A stretch of 64,000 bases of DNA. Source: Turritopsis dohrnii (Eukaryota > Cnidaria > Hydrozoa > Anthoathecata > Oceaniidae). Position 1 is the stretch's first letter, and every line of letters starts with the position of its first letter. Below the pieces are notes generated by a model. It did not search any database. It was given only the letters and a program-made list of their open reading frames with translations, and had not been told where the DNA came from. This document shows positions 20,482-31,905 of the stretch, piece after piece. The stretch is from NCBI GenBank assembly GCA_027922465.2, contig BQMF02000053.1, forward strand, positions 1,116,001-1,180,000. The letters are read 5' to 3'. A program made the translations under genes and the position numbers.

Positions 20482-23331
20482 CCTTATCGGCCCTTATTAC
20501 GCCGACCCCTTTCTAACGCCGGCCCCTTTTACGCCGACCCTTTTTACACTAGCTCTTGACTTCCTTTTTCCGATATGACTTCTGAAAATGTTCCTTCGAC
20601 TAACTCTTCTACCGTGAAAGTTTTTTTTCACGTTATTTAGTTATTTAGTTGCTTTTTCATCAAGTCTTCCATTTTTCTTCCAACGGTATTGTTTGCGTGG
20701 GTAAAGTGAATCAATATCGGCACTTCAATTCCGCCTTCGGGCATTGGTGATGTTCTTGGCGTGATGCTCGCCATTGTGCCAGTAACTGAACCTCCTTGAT
20801 GAAGGAAATAGAAGATGAATCTTGACAGCTCCCTTGGAACATGGCCAACTGTTATATGCCCGATTCGATTTGTTCGCTTTATGGTAACCCTGCAACAGTA
20901 TGGGTCAATGTTGATCGAGTTTTCGTTGACCTCCTTCAACACCACAACGTACTGATGCAAATGTATGTCTTCCCGGTTGTGTCACGGTAAACATGATACC
21001 CCCTACTTCCTATTTCCTCAGAGAATGAGTACATCGTGGCAGCTAGCTAAATACGTTTCGTCATGTATGCTTGTGAAATCAAAGTCCACGTGAATAATTT
21101 GAATTTGAACGTTGCTCTCCGTCTCATTTGTTAAAAATGAATAAACATGTAAAAATGAAATCTAAGATGGAGTGTATTTTGATTTTTCTCTTGATAACAT
21201 TGCATTGTAAAGTGTAGTGCGCAGTCAAATTCCGCAGTCAATTGCGCGTTAAAGATTCAAACAACAATAAAAGTGTATGGAAAAATGGATATCACAAAAT
21301 ATTTCCAAAAATTTAGTGATAAGCTGGATGGTCGTGTGTTAAATTCGTTTATTCCCAGCTCCTCAACTTCCTCAGTGCTTTCAGCCGCAAGAGAGATGAA
21401 CACTTTGCAAGAAGAAGAAGATGTAAAAAAGAAAAGCAACATTTACCCGAAAAGATTAAAAAGGAAGTGGTCCAGTACGCGAGGAAGAACGGAAATGCAG
21501 AAGCAAGAAGATGGGCAGCAAAGAAATATCCTAATTACGTTTTAAAAGGGAGTCTGTGAGAGATTGGAAAATGAAATATCAGAAGTCATTCGAAAGCAAC
21601 GAAGGAGTGGATTATAATGTTTTTACCGTGGGAAGGCAAGGAAGACCGTCCATGATGAGCAAAGAATTAACAACCGAAGTCAAAGCTATCTTACATAATC
21701 TTAGGACAAGCGGTGGGGCGATCAGCCGAAAGACTGTCATTGCGATAGGCAACGTGGTGTTAAAAGCAAGGTGCCCAGAAAAGTTGAGAGAGAATGCTAA
21801 GAGCATAACACTCACTAACAAGTGGGCCAGAGGTGTTTTGAAATATCTTGATTGGGTCAAACGGCGTTACATTACCGCTAAAAGAGAGATGAACCCTGCC
21901 CTGTATGAAGAATTGACATTTTCCTGGAAAAGAAAATCGCAAGTGCCATTATTGAGCACAAAATTCACAAGGAAATGATATTGAATTTCGATCAAACGCC
22001 GCTTGGGGTCACTGCTCCAAACAAAACCACATTTTCGGAGAAAGAGGTCAAGTCAGTAACAATCGCAAATGTTGACGATAAACGTCAAATCACTGCTTCA
22101 TTTTGTGTCAACATTGTTGGTGATTTTTTACCAATACAATTGATTTATGGAGGTACTACTCATCAATGTCACCCTAAGATCAGATTTCCAGATTCCTTTC
22201 ATGTCACTCATAGTCATAATCCTTGGTCTAACGAAGTTCTTGTCATAGAGTACCTAAAGAAGATCATTTTCCCCTACATTAAAAGTAAACGACAGCCTTT
22301 AAAGCTACCTGAAAATGCTAAAGCGTTGCTGATGTTTGATGTATTTAAAGGTCAATGAATTACTGAAAAAGACTGACGTTGTTGTAATACACGTACCTAA
22401 CAACCACACAAACTCCTTTCAGCCATTACACATTTCTGTCAATAACAGTGCGAAGTGCTTCATTGCTGATAAGTATCAAGAATGGTATGCAGAGCAAGTT
22501 CTTCAACAGTTAAACAGCGGTGTTTCGGCTCACGATGTTAAAGTGGATGCGAAGTTAAGTACCGTGAAACCACTACATGCAAAATGGATAAATTTCTCGC
22601 TGGAATTCTAAGAAAATTCTTGCAAGAACGTATAACTTGTCAAGCTCGTCCCTAGAACCTTTCGTGAGTACACGCATGTTTTATAAGGAACACCTTTAAA
22701 AGGAACTCAAAGCTCAAATTGCCTGAAAAAATAAGGAACAACTGAGGAACTATGAGACTGAAATCGTTTAAAGAAAAGGAAGGCCAGACTCGAAGGGAAA
22801 ATTGGGTTCCTCATATAAAAAACGTGTATCCGATTATTAGTGATTGACGCCCAGAAAGACCCGGGGTTTGCGCAAGTAAATCGGACTCTATTTGGCCGAT
22901 TTCAATAACGTGACTTCAATTATTCGTTGACTGAATGCATGACAGAGAACCACGCGCAGTTTGTGTCCATTTGAAGTTTGATCTTGTCTATTTTGTTTGG
23001 ACTATATTTCTAAGAGAAACCCTACTTGGATTGCAGTCCTCTTCAATCCCGTTGTCAGAAAGGTGTTCTCGAACTGGATACATAAAATATCCAGCGTCTA
23101 AATTTTTGCCTCAGATGCTTGTATCGATCAATATTAAACATAAAAAATCAATTTTTATCCATGTACACACCGTTTATTTGGTAAAAATAATGATGTAAAA
23201 ATAACGCCGCTTTTTCCTAAAATGTTTAAAAAACGGCCCTTTTAACGCCGGCCCTTTTAACGCCGGCTCTTATAACGCCACCCCCGAAAAAATAACAACA
23301 TTTAGGACCGGCGTAGAAAAGCTCAATAAGG
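20482..23331 (+). mobile_element. pogo-like DNA transposon, 2.85 kb, TA target duplication
   Basis: The left end CCTTATCGGCCCTTATTACG and the inverted right end (CGTAGAAAAGCTCAATAAGG) are flanked by TA at 20480-20481 and 23332-23333. Sub-terminal arrays of TTAACGCCGGCCC-like units lie at 20485-20545 and 23200-23285. The near-identical paralogous intron at 41040-41090 (AATGTTAGTCATTATCCAGT) lacks it, so insertion followed duplication of the TRAF unit. The transposase pseudogene at 21273-22611 lies inside. Confidence 0.88.
21273..22611 (+). pseudogene. pogo-like DDE transposase, frameshifted, third Asp changed to His
   Basis: Pieces in three frames form one gene. N-terminal part 21273-21545 (MDITKYFQKFSDKLDG...). 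DNA-binding middle 21556-21978 (GRQGRPSMMSKELTTEVKAI, then NKWARGVLKYLDWVKRRYIT). Catalytic core 21975-22358 with LNFDQTPLGVT (first Asp) and LLMFDVFKGQ (second Asp). End 22336-22611 with VVVIHVPNNHTNSFQPLHIS. Family members read QPLDxS at the last motif; here the codon is CAT, so the third catalytic Asp is His. With frameshifts near 21545, 21970 and 22350 this copy cannot be active. Family assignment (DDE_1/pogo-like) rests on the DQTP, FDVFxGQ and QPL motifs. Confidence 0.85.
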
Positions 23332-23357
23332 TATTATCTAGTCAGTTACATTATAAA

Positions 23358-24260
23358 ATATTCTATTCTATTCTATTCTATGATCCGGATCAAAGTTGCG
23401 GTCTAGTTGGTAAATCACGATGACTGCTCTATGACCAAAATGACTACTACTGTTGTCAAAAGTAGGTTGACTGGTTAGTTCTTAAGGAGTCTCTAGAAAA
23501 AATCTCTTATAAGCCCTGGAATGTTGTTGCTACTTGGTGCCTACAATCTTGACTCTATCGTAATATTGTCGTAATTGACAGAACTGCTGATTTTTTGAGG
23601 AAATTTTCGAGATTTGTCACATTCTCTGCCTGACTTAGGTGCAATGTTATACGAGAAGCTATTTGAATTGAGCTTTTTGCGAGTGTTCCAGTATTTCTAG
23701 ATGTTTTAACTTTGAAATTACCACCTTGGTGGCAAGTTCTGTTTAGTTTCCAGCTGCTTCGACTACGCTTAGGTTGCAATGTTTATGTTAGTTTGAGGCT
23801 GATCATGTGGTGATTGCTGGGAGAGTAACATATCTTCCCACCGTCAAGCACACATGACTTTTGAGTAAATTAAGATCTGTCAAGATTTCAGGTGGTAATT
23901 TTTTAGGCTGCACGAGGTAAAACCGTATGGAAAATAATAATAAGAGAATTTGTAACCACATATTTCGACATCGCATAGTTTTAATTACATAAAAATCACC
24001 ACCCGTCCCAACCAAATATCCGAGAAACGAAGAAATTCGAATACGAAGAAATTGATAGTTACCTTAATACTCAGTTAAGTATATTTATAATGAGTATTCT
24101 ATATCTGTAGCGATCATTGGTCATCAAAGAAAGTCATAAAGCTAAAACGCCGATTGCTTGTGGTGTTGGCTTCATAATGTTTTTCTTTGATAAAATATTA
24201 GCCTTTGTTATTCAATTTTATCATTCAATATAGTGACTGATTCAATCTAGTAAACGAGTA
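23358..24260 (-). repeat. Duplicated unit with minus-strand peptide-like sequence, copy b
   Basis: Homologous to 6870-7520 and 42640-43560. The minus strand shows a possible promoter and start: TTATAAATATAC (about 24076-24087) resembles a TATA box, and about 130 bases downstream lies an ATG with a leader-like MWLQILLLLFSIRFYLVQP. The following sequence contains LLSQQSPHDQPQ and related motifs but has stop codons, so this copy looks broken. The proximal part (24010-24260) recurs at 44890-45160, 45270-45430 and 58030-58200. Confidence 0.6.
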
Positions 24261-24469
24261 AACGCGTTGATGGTCACTTAGAAAATACGTTACTTAGAAA
24301 ATACGCAATAGATACATATCAGAATTAATGTGGTAGAGCTCAACGAGAAAATTCAGTTTATCAACTTTTTAAATTGTCTATTTGTCTAATTGATATTTAT
24401 TAGAGCAAGAGTTTCCTACAACGAGAGTTAGTCCAGAGCCAACAACTGATTGCACACAATTTCAACGAA

Positions 24470-24613
24470 ATGGCTATGTCCAAAGATGTAGGCAATCAAG
24501 TGATTTTAATCTCTGCTGTGCCAGAACGCTACAAATGTCCATCATGTAAACTACTACTAAGGAACGCAATACAAACATTCCGTGTTGAACTAGCATGTGA
24601 ATCCTGCTACTAG
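24470..24613 (+). pseudogene. TRAF copy 2, RING first exon with stop
   Basis: ATG at 24470, MAMSKDVGNQVILISAVPER, YKCPSCKLLLRNAIQTFR, VELACESCY then TAG at 24611-24613 where copy 1 reads a Lys codon. It retains the NAIQTF segment that copy 1 has lost. Cys pairs C-x2-C appear twice, consistent with part of a RING. Sequence after the stop (AACGCAAGGAGGTTTCA) offers a possible donor. Together with the interrupted zinc-finger exon at 31974/39952 it marks this TRAF copy as a pseudogene. Confidence 0.75.
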
Positions 24614-24744
24614 AACGCAAGGAGGTTTCAATAACAATTTTCATGTAGTAAACAAACTAATCGTTTTCATAGTATTAAGGATCATGTTGTTGCTAGACTT
24701 TTGCCTTTCATGTGCTTATAGTAAAAGTAAGACTACATGTTTGG

Positions 24745-25180
24745 CATAGAAATTATTCGATATGGAGAAAAACCATACAAATTGACTAAAACGTTTCTGG
24801 GTTTGGCGCAAGAATCATTCTATTCGGAGGAAATGTCATTCCATTCTCTAGAGAAACAATCTTTCGATTCTGTTTAAGAACTTTTCGATAGAGAAAAATT
24901 ATTTGATTCGCTCTGTAACATTCATCTTTCGATAAGTTTTCATTCAAAGAAAATTCATTCGAAGAAAATTTATTCGAAGAAAATTCATTCGGTGGAGGAG
25001 AGCTGAAATGGAGTGCCATTTGTACACAACTTTCCAAAGGCTTTCAAAAAGTTTTCATTCACAGAAAATTCATTCATTCGAAGAAAATTTATTCGAAGAA
25101 AATTCATTCGGTGGAGGAGAGCTGAAATGGAGTGCGATTTGCACACAAGTTTCCAAAGGCTTTCGAAAGCATGTTAGTTA
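24745..25180 (+). repeat. Left arm: about 20-bp CATTCG...GAAA tandem repeats
   Basis: Successive units such as CATTCTATTCGGAGGAAATG, CATTCCATTCTCTAGAGAAA and CATTCGAAGAAAATT follow each other with about 15-23 bp spacing and strong divergence. A block of roughly 90 bp at 24945-25040 is directly duplicated at 25045-25160 (TTCGGTGGAGGAGAGCTGAA, then AATGGAGTGC). Confidence 0.7.
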
Positions 25181-25232
25181 ATTAAAAGATGGCAGATCTG
25201 ACTGGCCTCTTGAAAGGGCATACCGGAAAAGT

Positions 25233-25395
25233 GAGACCCGGGACCCGGGACCCTAAGGTGGTGGGACCCGGGACCCGGGACCCTACAAACTGCAAGTGGG
25301 ACCCGGGACCCTACCAACTGCAAGTGGGACCCGGGACCCTACTAGCTGTAAGTGGGACCCGGGACCCGGGACCCTATTAACTGTAAGTGGGACCC
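25233..25395 (+). repeat. Minisatellite of GGGACCCGGGACCC
   Basis: About five units of roughly 28-35 bp, each GTGGGACCCGGGACCC plus a variable TACCAACTGCAA spacer. The core is palindromic. It is mirrored at 31240-31350. No coding interpretation is credible despite an open frame through it. Confidence 0.85.
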
Positions 25396-25974
25396 GGTTC
25401 ATTTTGCGAAATGGGATTAATTCAGGGATAAATAAGTCTAGCTTCTTTCTTCTTTCAGGTAGAAAGTAATAATGACATAGCAAAACAACTAACATTTCTA
25501 TAACTCGTAGAAGTGTGAATACCTTCGTGTTATTCAAAAATTCTTTTGACGATTCATTTTCCCGAAGTGTGGAAGTTAGAATTTTGTTGATTGCAATATG
25601 CGGAAAACAGAAACTGCAATCCCTCACTGGTTCATTCACAAGACAGTATCGTTGTAAGAAGTTGAGTAAAGCAGGGCAGCGTAGCTATTGTAAAATAAAG
25701 ATGAGTACTAATCTATAGATAGATTAGTTAACCGAAGATTTTTGAAACAAACAAATCATTTTCACATTTCGTGTTTTGAATCTTGCGTGATATTTTCGAA
25801 AACAAAAGAATCTTATTTTGTCACGAACATTTTATTTTTACTTATTTCTCTATTTATAGTTGGTTACAAAATGTACTAATAAAACCAACTGTATAAAACA
25901 ATAAAATAAAAGATAATATAAGACATACATGAATAAAATATCCATATAAGTATTTACTAATATAAAATACGTTT

Positions 25975-26215
25975 GTAGAGGCTAGCGAACAACCGAGTGA
26001 GCGCCACAGAGTTTACACGAACAGAATATTTGAACTGACTTAATAGCAGACTTAAACTTAGCCAAGTCTGGTAATGATTTAATCCTGGCACAGGAAGATT
26101 ATTCCAGGCCAAGGAAGCCCGGAAATGAAAAGAGTTCAGTCCAATACCGTTCTTTACAACGTGCTAAAAGATCTCGATTGAAAAATTGTTTTCCATTTCT
26201 GCTGATTCTGGGCAT
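25975..26215 (-). pseudogene. LINE ORF2 C-terminal fragment (CR1/L2-type tail)
   Basis: The minus strand reads KNGIGLNSFHFRASLAWNNL followed by PVPGLN, matching the usual tail of LINE-encoded reverse transcriptases (a G-L-x-S-F-x-F-R-x-x-x-x-W-N-x-L-P pattern). A stop and frame changes upstream show decay. The TTAA element E1 begins just beyond, at 26223. Confidence 0.55.
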
Positions 26216-26222
26216 TATCATT

Positions 26223-27929
26223 TTAAAGAGGCATTGTACGGCTGAAATCAACAAAAATAGGGCTGTCGAAAAAAACGGTCGTTGTAATCTTGATGTCCCA
26301 TATCTAATCTTTATGAAACATTCGTATCTGAATTTGGGTTATCGTGGAAAGCCAAACAAGAAACGATGTCGAACAAGATGAGCTAGTATAAATATAAAAA
26401 TTGCTGTTTTTGTAATCAATATTTTCACTTACGTTATCAAGTTACAAAAAAATAAAAGCACCAAAAGACTATGAATTTATGTAAGAAATTAATTTCGTGG
26501 TTCTGATGCGAAAGCCATGTATCATTTTGAAGATATATGTGGATAACATTTACATACTTTTTTCTCTATCACTTGACAATTATGTTTCTCAAACGATATG
26601 GGTTTATACATGACATTTGAATACGAATAAGTTCTGTTTTATGACCTTTTCGATGTGAAATATCATTCGTCTGTATCAAATAGTAAATTTTAGATCAGGA
26701 TTCAACGATAGACTCTTATTTTTTTACAGAAATATTAAATATATGATAATGCCTAATGTGTCCTTAAAACCAAGTGTTTTTGAATTATGGAAGAGAAAGA
26801 AAGAAGCTTGTGGGTATGCAGGAAAAAGTGCATTTGCTGCCTTTTTAATAAAGAACATCGAAGAAGAGCTTCCTCCAAGTAGCGAAACAGAAGAGGAGCT
26901 GGGGTGCTGAGTAGTAGTGACCAGTCAATTAATGTGACAGTGATCACTGATGAAGCTGCCAATATCGTAGATAACACACTTACTGCATCTGAAAAAGATT
27001 TGTCGTGTTAACTATTTTTCCGGACATTTTAAAAGATATTGATCTGGATGACACCAACATTGAAGAGGAAGTTTTGAGTTTAGAAAATATTGACATTGCC
27101 TATAATAAAAAAAGATTATCACCAAAATTGAAGTTCATAAATGATGATATAAAATAGTTTTCTCATAAATTCTTAATAGTCGTTTTTTTGTTAAAGTATG
27201 TGTACTATATGCAGTTTCTTTTCTGTTGTTTGTTATATTCGAATGTGCAAAGATCTATTTTTACATTTGAAATGCGTTGTGTTCTAACATTGCAATTTTA
27301 AGAAAAAGAGCTTTTCGAATTTTGTTTTGTTTTACAAGTTTTTAACCCAGCACATGTATAGATTAATTTTTGAATCTTCTGTTGAAGAAAAATACATATT
27401 TGTATGAAACTCATTCCGTAGTAGTTTATTCTCTCTATTTTCAAAAACATATTTGTAATAATGATTATTTAATCACAAAGCACAAAAATGGCAAGAGAAA
27501 CAAGCGTTCAGATATTCTGTTATAACAAAGGACCAATACTTTTTCTGAAATTTTTCTCAACTTTTTATTTATTATGACTTCATAAAACATAATGATTTTT
27601 TTCTTTCATTCGTAAATCATAGTTGAACTCCTACTCGTCTGTCTTTCGTTGAATTTGTTATTGATTGAGATTGAATAAAAGATGCCTTTTTATATAGTTC
27701 TCCGTACGCGAAAATCATTGAGAAGTATCGAAATTTAACTCTCTTTTCTTTACAGAAAACAGGGAAGTTTTGGAAATAAAAAACAAAGAAAAAAAAACAC
27801 GCACAGTTGCAAGTTGTTGTTTTCCGACAGAGAACGCTTGGCTATTTTCCGCCATATTTGTTTTGATTTTTCAAGTTTTGATCACGTGATCAAAATATTT
27901 AGAATTTTAGCCGTACAATGCCTCTTTAA
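26223..27929. mobile_element. TTAA-flanked TIR element E1, 1.7 kb
   Basis: TTAA (26223-26226) is followed by AGAGGCATTGTACGGCTGAA. The other end reads AGCCGTACAATGCCTCT-TTAA (27909-27929). TIRs are perfect over 17 bp. TTAA duplication is typical of piggyBac and Kolobok superfamilies; which applies cannot be told from the ends. The interior carries the small ORF at 26749-26910. Confidence 0.85.
26749..26910 (+). pseudogene. Small ORF in E1, decayed
   Basis: Frame: ATG at 26749, SVFELWKRKKEACGYAGKSA, FAAFLIKNIEEELPPSSETE, ending TGA at 26908-26910. An acceptor-like TTTTTTTACAG precedes it. Further fragments in other frames down to 27157 (DDTNIEEEVLSLENIDIAYN) suggest a longer acidic protein now broken. 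I do not recognise the family. An F-x-x-W-x-x-K-K-x-x-x-G-y pattern is reminiscent of transposon-encoded N-terminal domains, but this is only an impression. Confidence 0.35.
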
Positions 27930-28415
27930 CAAGTAATAAATAAACTTGATTGTTGTTATTAAAAAATAAACATAGTCTTTTCAACAGCTGTCAAGTCCAA
28001 TCTTTTCCGTGTCTAAAATCCAAGATCCTATTAAGGTGGATTCATCCTAACCTGGACATTTTTAAAGAAACAAAATGATTTCAAGTCAGTTTTAATGTTT
28101 TTTCATGATACTATGAAAATTAAAGCAAAAAATGTAAAAGTTTCTTAAAATTCATGATGGCGGCCTTGGCTGCGACCTGATAAATAATAAAATACAACTA
28201 TAGCCGGTCGGCTCATATTTTCAAAAGTATAAATGGCTCTGATTTCAAACTTTTAAGAATGATTATTTAAGGGTGGAACAATGTTCTGAAACTTCAAAAA
28301 GTTGAGATATTTGAACTGTAGCGGTTAAATGGCTGTCTCTCGGTTAACTTAAATTTTTGGACGAAAACGATGAACAAAATGTGTTCCATAGCAGAAGTAA
28401 ATTAAGATTATTGCC

Positions 28416-28428
28416 ATGGTATCTACCC

Positions 28429-28459
<31 letters not shown>

Positions 28460-29481
28460 AAATATTTGGGGGGGCCTAATTTTTTTTTTGACCATATGTT
28501 TTCTGGGGCCTGGAAGAAAAAAAAATATCTGGGGGGACCTAATCTTTTGGGGGGACCTAAGGAAACTTGAAATATCTGGGGGCTGTTCTTTATTTATGTT
28601 TTCCTTTTGGATTCATTCTTTTGATTCATTCAATTATGACTGAATAGACTAGCAGACATATTTTTCCAGAAACAAAAAAGTTTCAGAAAAGCATTTTTAT
28701 TTCATTTGTTATTCCGGTGCCTTCAGCACAAATTTGAAAGGCCACTTTAAAATATCGTTATTTGATTTGGTAATGTATTATTTTGAAACGTACATTACAG
28801 GTAGCACCGGTCTGTGTATTAAATTGAACTTAATTAGTTTAGTTTTATGTAGCTTATACTCTTTATAGCTAGTGTTATGTTTATCATTCACTTAAAATAT
28901 AAGTAAGTAAGTAAGTAAGTAACCATCCGTGTCCATCCGTAATGATTGGCTATGATTGACTTGGAACTGGTAGTTGATTTACTGTCAGAGATACATATAT
29001 AGCATTGCTCTAACTTGCCCGAAGGCCAGTGTGCAGTCAGTCGATGGCTCCTAATGGGCTGATATGCTGCTTTTAAAGCGCATCGGAGTGGAGTATCAAG
29101 TTAAAACATGACTGGACTCGAACACGGGTCGCAGCGGTCGCACTCAAAGGTACTAACCACTACACCATCGCTACACGAATAATATAGTAGCTCATTTGAT
29201 ATTTGTTGCATGAGCTTTTTTGCATGTTATTTCAAAACATTTTATTTTGGAAATTTATAATATATAGTAACATAAAAACCATTTAGCATGTTTATTTATA
29301 GTTAGGATTACTGTAGTTTACACCTTTCTTCTATGGTTCATTGAAAACAATTTTTATGTTTTAAAAAATAGTATCTCAAAAACACATGTTGTGTTTATCA
29401 TCTGAAAAATTCTATTATACTACTGGGGGCTGTCACATTTTATGTTCAGAGGGGGCCTAATCCTTTGGTGGGACCTATTTT

Positions 29482-29513
<32 letters not shown>

Positions 29514-29535
29514 CTAAGACCCCTCTAGATACCAT
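28416..29535. mobile_element. Nested element with long poly-C and poly-G ends
   Basis: ATGGTATCT at 28416-28424 pairs with AGATACCAT at 29527-29535. Just inside lie a run of about 23 C (28427-28449) and an opposing run of about 28 G (29486-29513). GGGGCCTAAT and GGGGGGACCTAATC motifs recur inside both ends. The interior includes the SINE at 28899-29176. Homopolymer lengths may be imprecise because of sequencing. Confidence 0.6.
28899..29176 (-). mobile_element. tRNA-derived SINE with (ACTT)n tail
   Basis: On the minus strand the 5' part contains an A box (TGGTGTAGTGGTTA, 29167-29154) and a B box (GTTCGAGTCC, 29123-29114) about 30 bases apart, the internal RNA polymerase III promoter arrangement of a tRNA-derived head. 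The tail at 28899-28920 is an ACTT repeat. A truncated copy lies in the LINE at 48180-48320 and a degenerate one at 50075-50165. The head does not keep all tRNA features, so it is not a tRNA gene. Confidence 0.75.
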
Positions 29536-29849
29536 GATTACTTAACTTGAGTTTTAGAACATACATTAGTGTTTTAAGTACATTTCCTGAAAAAATGAAG
29601 CAAATTGGACCAGCCGTTCAAAAATTATGAGCCGACGGGCTCAGATGAAATGTGAAAAACACAAAAAAACGTAAAAATCAAGGTAAGATCTAAATATATG
29701 AAAAATATTAAAAACTATCAATAAGACTTCATCTAGAATCCTCCAGCTTCATATGTAGATCTTTCCATATCAATGTTTTTATCTTGAGTTGTCTTTCTTA
29801 AATTTCTTAAAATTTTTCGCTTTTTCAGCTGCGTTGCAGACATACGGTA

Positions 29850-30221
29850 AGCCGAGTGTCGCTATCTTAGATTATTTTGAAAATGTAAACTTTTCGTCAT
29901 GTTTTCACCAGGCTCAATCCCTATTCCCTTCAAAATATTGTATTCTGCTATTGCTCCATCATTAATTGCTGTATCTAGAACCTTGTCACTATCAAATGGA
30001 AGCAGCAGTAATTACGCCATTCATAGAGGTGAAACTTCTACTGATACACCCACATCAGTCATAGATGAAGCTGTTGTGGACATACTTTCTGGCACCATTT
30101 TGGCAGATTCCTTGAATCTATTAGAAATCTTTTCATAACTGTAGGGAGTATGAGTGATGGCATATTTAAGAAGCAACAAAGCTTCAATGTTCATGTCCAA
30201 CTCCAATTTGTCTACGTGCAT
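29850..30221 (-). pseudogene. Possible transposase tail of E2
   Basis: The minus strand carries ITHTPYSYEKISNRFKESAK, later FDSDKVLDTAINDGAIAEYN and LKGIGIEPGENMTKSL, then a Lys/Arg-rich end, separated by stops. The order, with a Gly-Ile-x-Pro-Gly block before a basic tail, reminds me of C-termini of transposases found in invertebrate genomes. Weak evidence, and clearly broken. Confidence 0.3.
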
Positions 30222-31204
30222 AAACAGTTCTGACGTTTACGTCATAAAACTTGCGACCATCTTTGTGTTTCTTTTCTGATAATCCAAGTTGCTTTGATGT
30301 GAAAAATGATTTTGTGTATGCACAAGTTCTACATTTCAGTTGTAAGAAACTTGCTTAAACCTTGTTTCTTACATCAATGTCACTGAGTTCAAGGGATTTC
30401 ACATCTTTTCATTCAGGACAGCAAAGCGAACTAAAAACATTTGCTAAAAATGGACACCACGATATCCCGATATTGATTGGCAATTTTGATAATAATGATG
30501 ATACAGGAGCACTTTGTATTTCAATGTCAATGATCTGTGAAGCAGAGACTGACATAGTTATGGCTTCAGATGATTTAGTAGTTTCATCATGATTGTCTTT
30601 TTGCCAAAAACAGTTTTTACATCAGCACATCATTGCTGGACTTCTTCCCATGATACTTTCGCTTTTTCGAAGAATATTTCTTACTGCTTGCCTTTGAACA
30701 ACTGTCAGTATTTCCAGTACTTCTTCTCCTTTGATTTGGGGTATCTTTATCCGTTCAAAACAGATAACAAAGAGTAAAAATGCAAATGCAGGATGTTCAC
30801 AAACTGTGCTTCCAGCTTCTTGTGGTCAGAATATCAGTCTCTTTTCCTGATATGTTCGTGCTTTTTACATGAATACAATGTCATCAGAGCAAAGTAGACT
30901 TATTCATTTTACGGATGGACGGAAAACCGAACGGAGAAAGTCTCAAACTGCAGCAAACACACTCTATAAATCTTACCCCAAACAATTTCTTCAATTTATT
31001 TTTGCTTAATTTTTTTAACGACCTTCAATAAAATCCATTTATTAGTTTGACTGTCAATATTGAGCCAAAATGAATGCGATATTCTGATTCTGCGATAAAT
31101 TTTGATTAAAATAGATGTATTAGGAAGCACATTCAGAAAAAATCACATTTTTTGAAATTTTGACTTAAAATGTGATTTGAGTTATGATGAATCCACCTTA
31201 ATGA

Positions 31205-31370
31205 CTTGCTTGGTGTCGCGTGTCCTGGGCCTCATGACTTCAAGGTCCCGGGTCACACCCATGGTTTCAGGACCCCGGGTCCCGGTTGTAAGGTCCCGGG
31301 TCCCGGGTCCCACCAATGACTTGGAGTCCCGGGTCCCGGGTCCCACTTTTCCGGTATGCCTCTTGAAAGA
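31205..31370 (-). repeat. Right arm: GGGACCC minisatellite, inverted copy
   Basis: GGTCCCGGGTCCCGGGTCCC blocks (three to four) end in CCCACTTTTCCGGTATGCC, the complement of the string preceding the left minisatellite at 25216. Confidence 0.8.
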
Positions 31371-31689
31371 GCTAAAAATGAAAAGTTTTATTAAAAGACG
31401 AGAAACTGGACATTAGAACAATTAGTTCAATGAAATAATTATGTAATTTTCTCTTTCAAAAATGATTCTTGTAGCCCCTTTAATCCAATTTTCTCTAGAC
31501 ACTTTGCATGCCACAACTGGTTTGAGGCGCCACGTTTTCTTTATCTGTGTTTTGCCATGTGATTCGGCTGGGGTTTTTTTAGCTGTATTACATTATATTG
31601 TCAACATGTTGTCAACATGTCTAATAAGTTTTTGTGAGTGTGATGCTGTTTTCATATCTCATCAAATTTTGTTTCAATCAAATGGAATA

Positions 31690-31905
31690 TCTCACTTTCG
31701 AATGAGTCATTCACAATAATATTTTACCAATTGTGTTTGTATTGAAAAGAAAGATGTTGTTCTAACGGATCGAATGGCATTTGAGCCAAACCGAATGATG
31801 TTTCTGCCGAATGAAGTTTTTCGATAAGTTAATGATATTTGCACAGAATCGAATGAAGTTTGTAGCAAATCAAATGGTGTTTGTGGCGATTCGAAAGCGT
31901 AGTTC
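31690..31905 (-). repeat. Right arm: about 21-bp CATTCG...GAAA repeats, inverted copy
   Basis: On the minus strand, units such as CATTCGATTCTGTGCAAATA, CATTCGGTTTGGCTCAAATG and CATTCGATCCGTTAGAACAA follow with about 21-bp period. Orientation is opposite to 24745-25180. Confidence 0.7.

Larger units (their letters stand above)
28031..31201. mobile_element. TTAA-flanked TIR element E2, 3.2 kb
   Basis: TTAA at 28031-28034 then GGTGGATTCATCCTAAC. The right end GTTATGATGAATCCACC-TTAA finishes at 31201. TIRs match over 16 of 17 bp. The right TTAA abuts the minisatellite arm of the foldback-like insertion. A poly-C/poly-G element with a SINE (28416-29535) is nested inside, and a weak minus-strand transposase-like tail lies at 29850-30221. 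Confidence 0.85.

Noticed and set aside
21612..21942. Minus-strand open frames of 60-82 codons
   Set aside because: They are antisense to the pogo-like transposase coding sequence.
25189..25380. 63-codon open frame with repeated PGTRDP
   Set aside because: It is translation of the GGGACCC minisatellite; the repeat explains it.
29100..29176. Possible tRNA gene on the minus strand
   Set aside because: A and B boxes are present, but it is fused to a repeat body with an ACTT tail and has a truncated relative; this is a SINE head.
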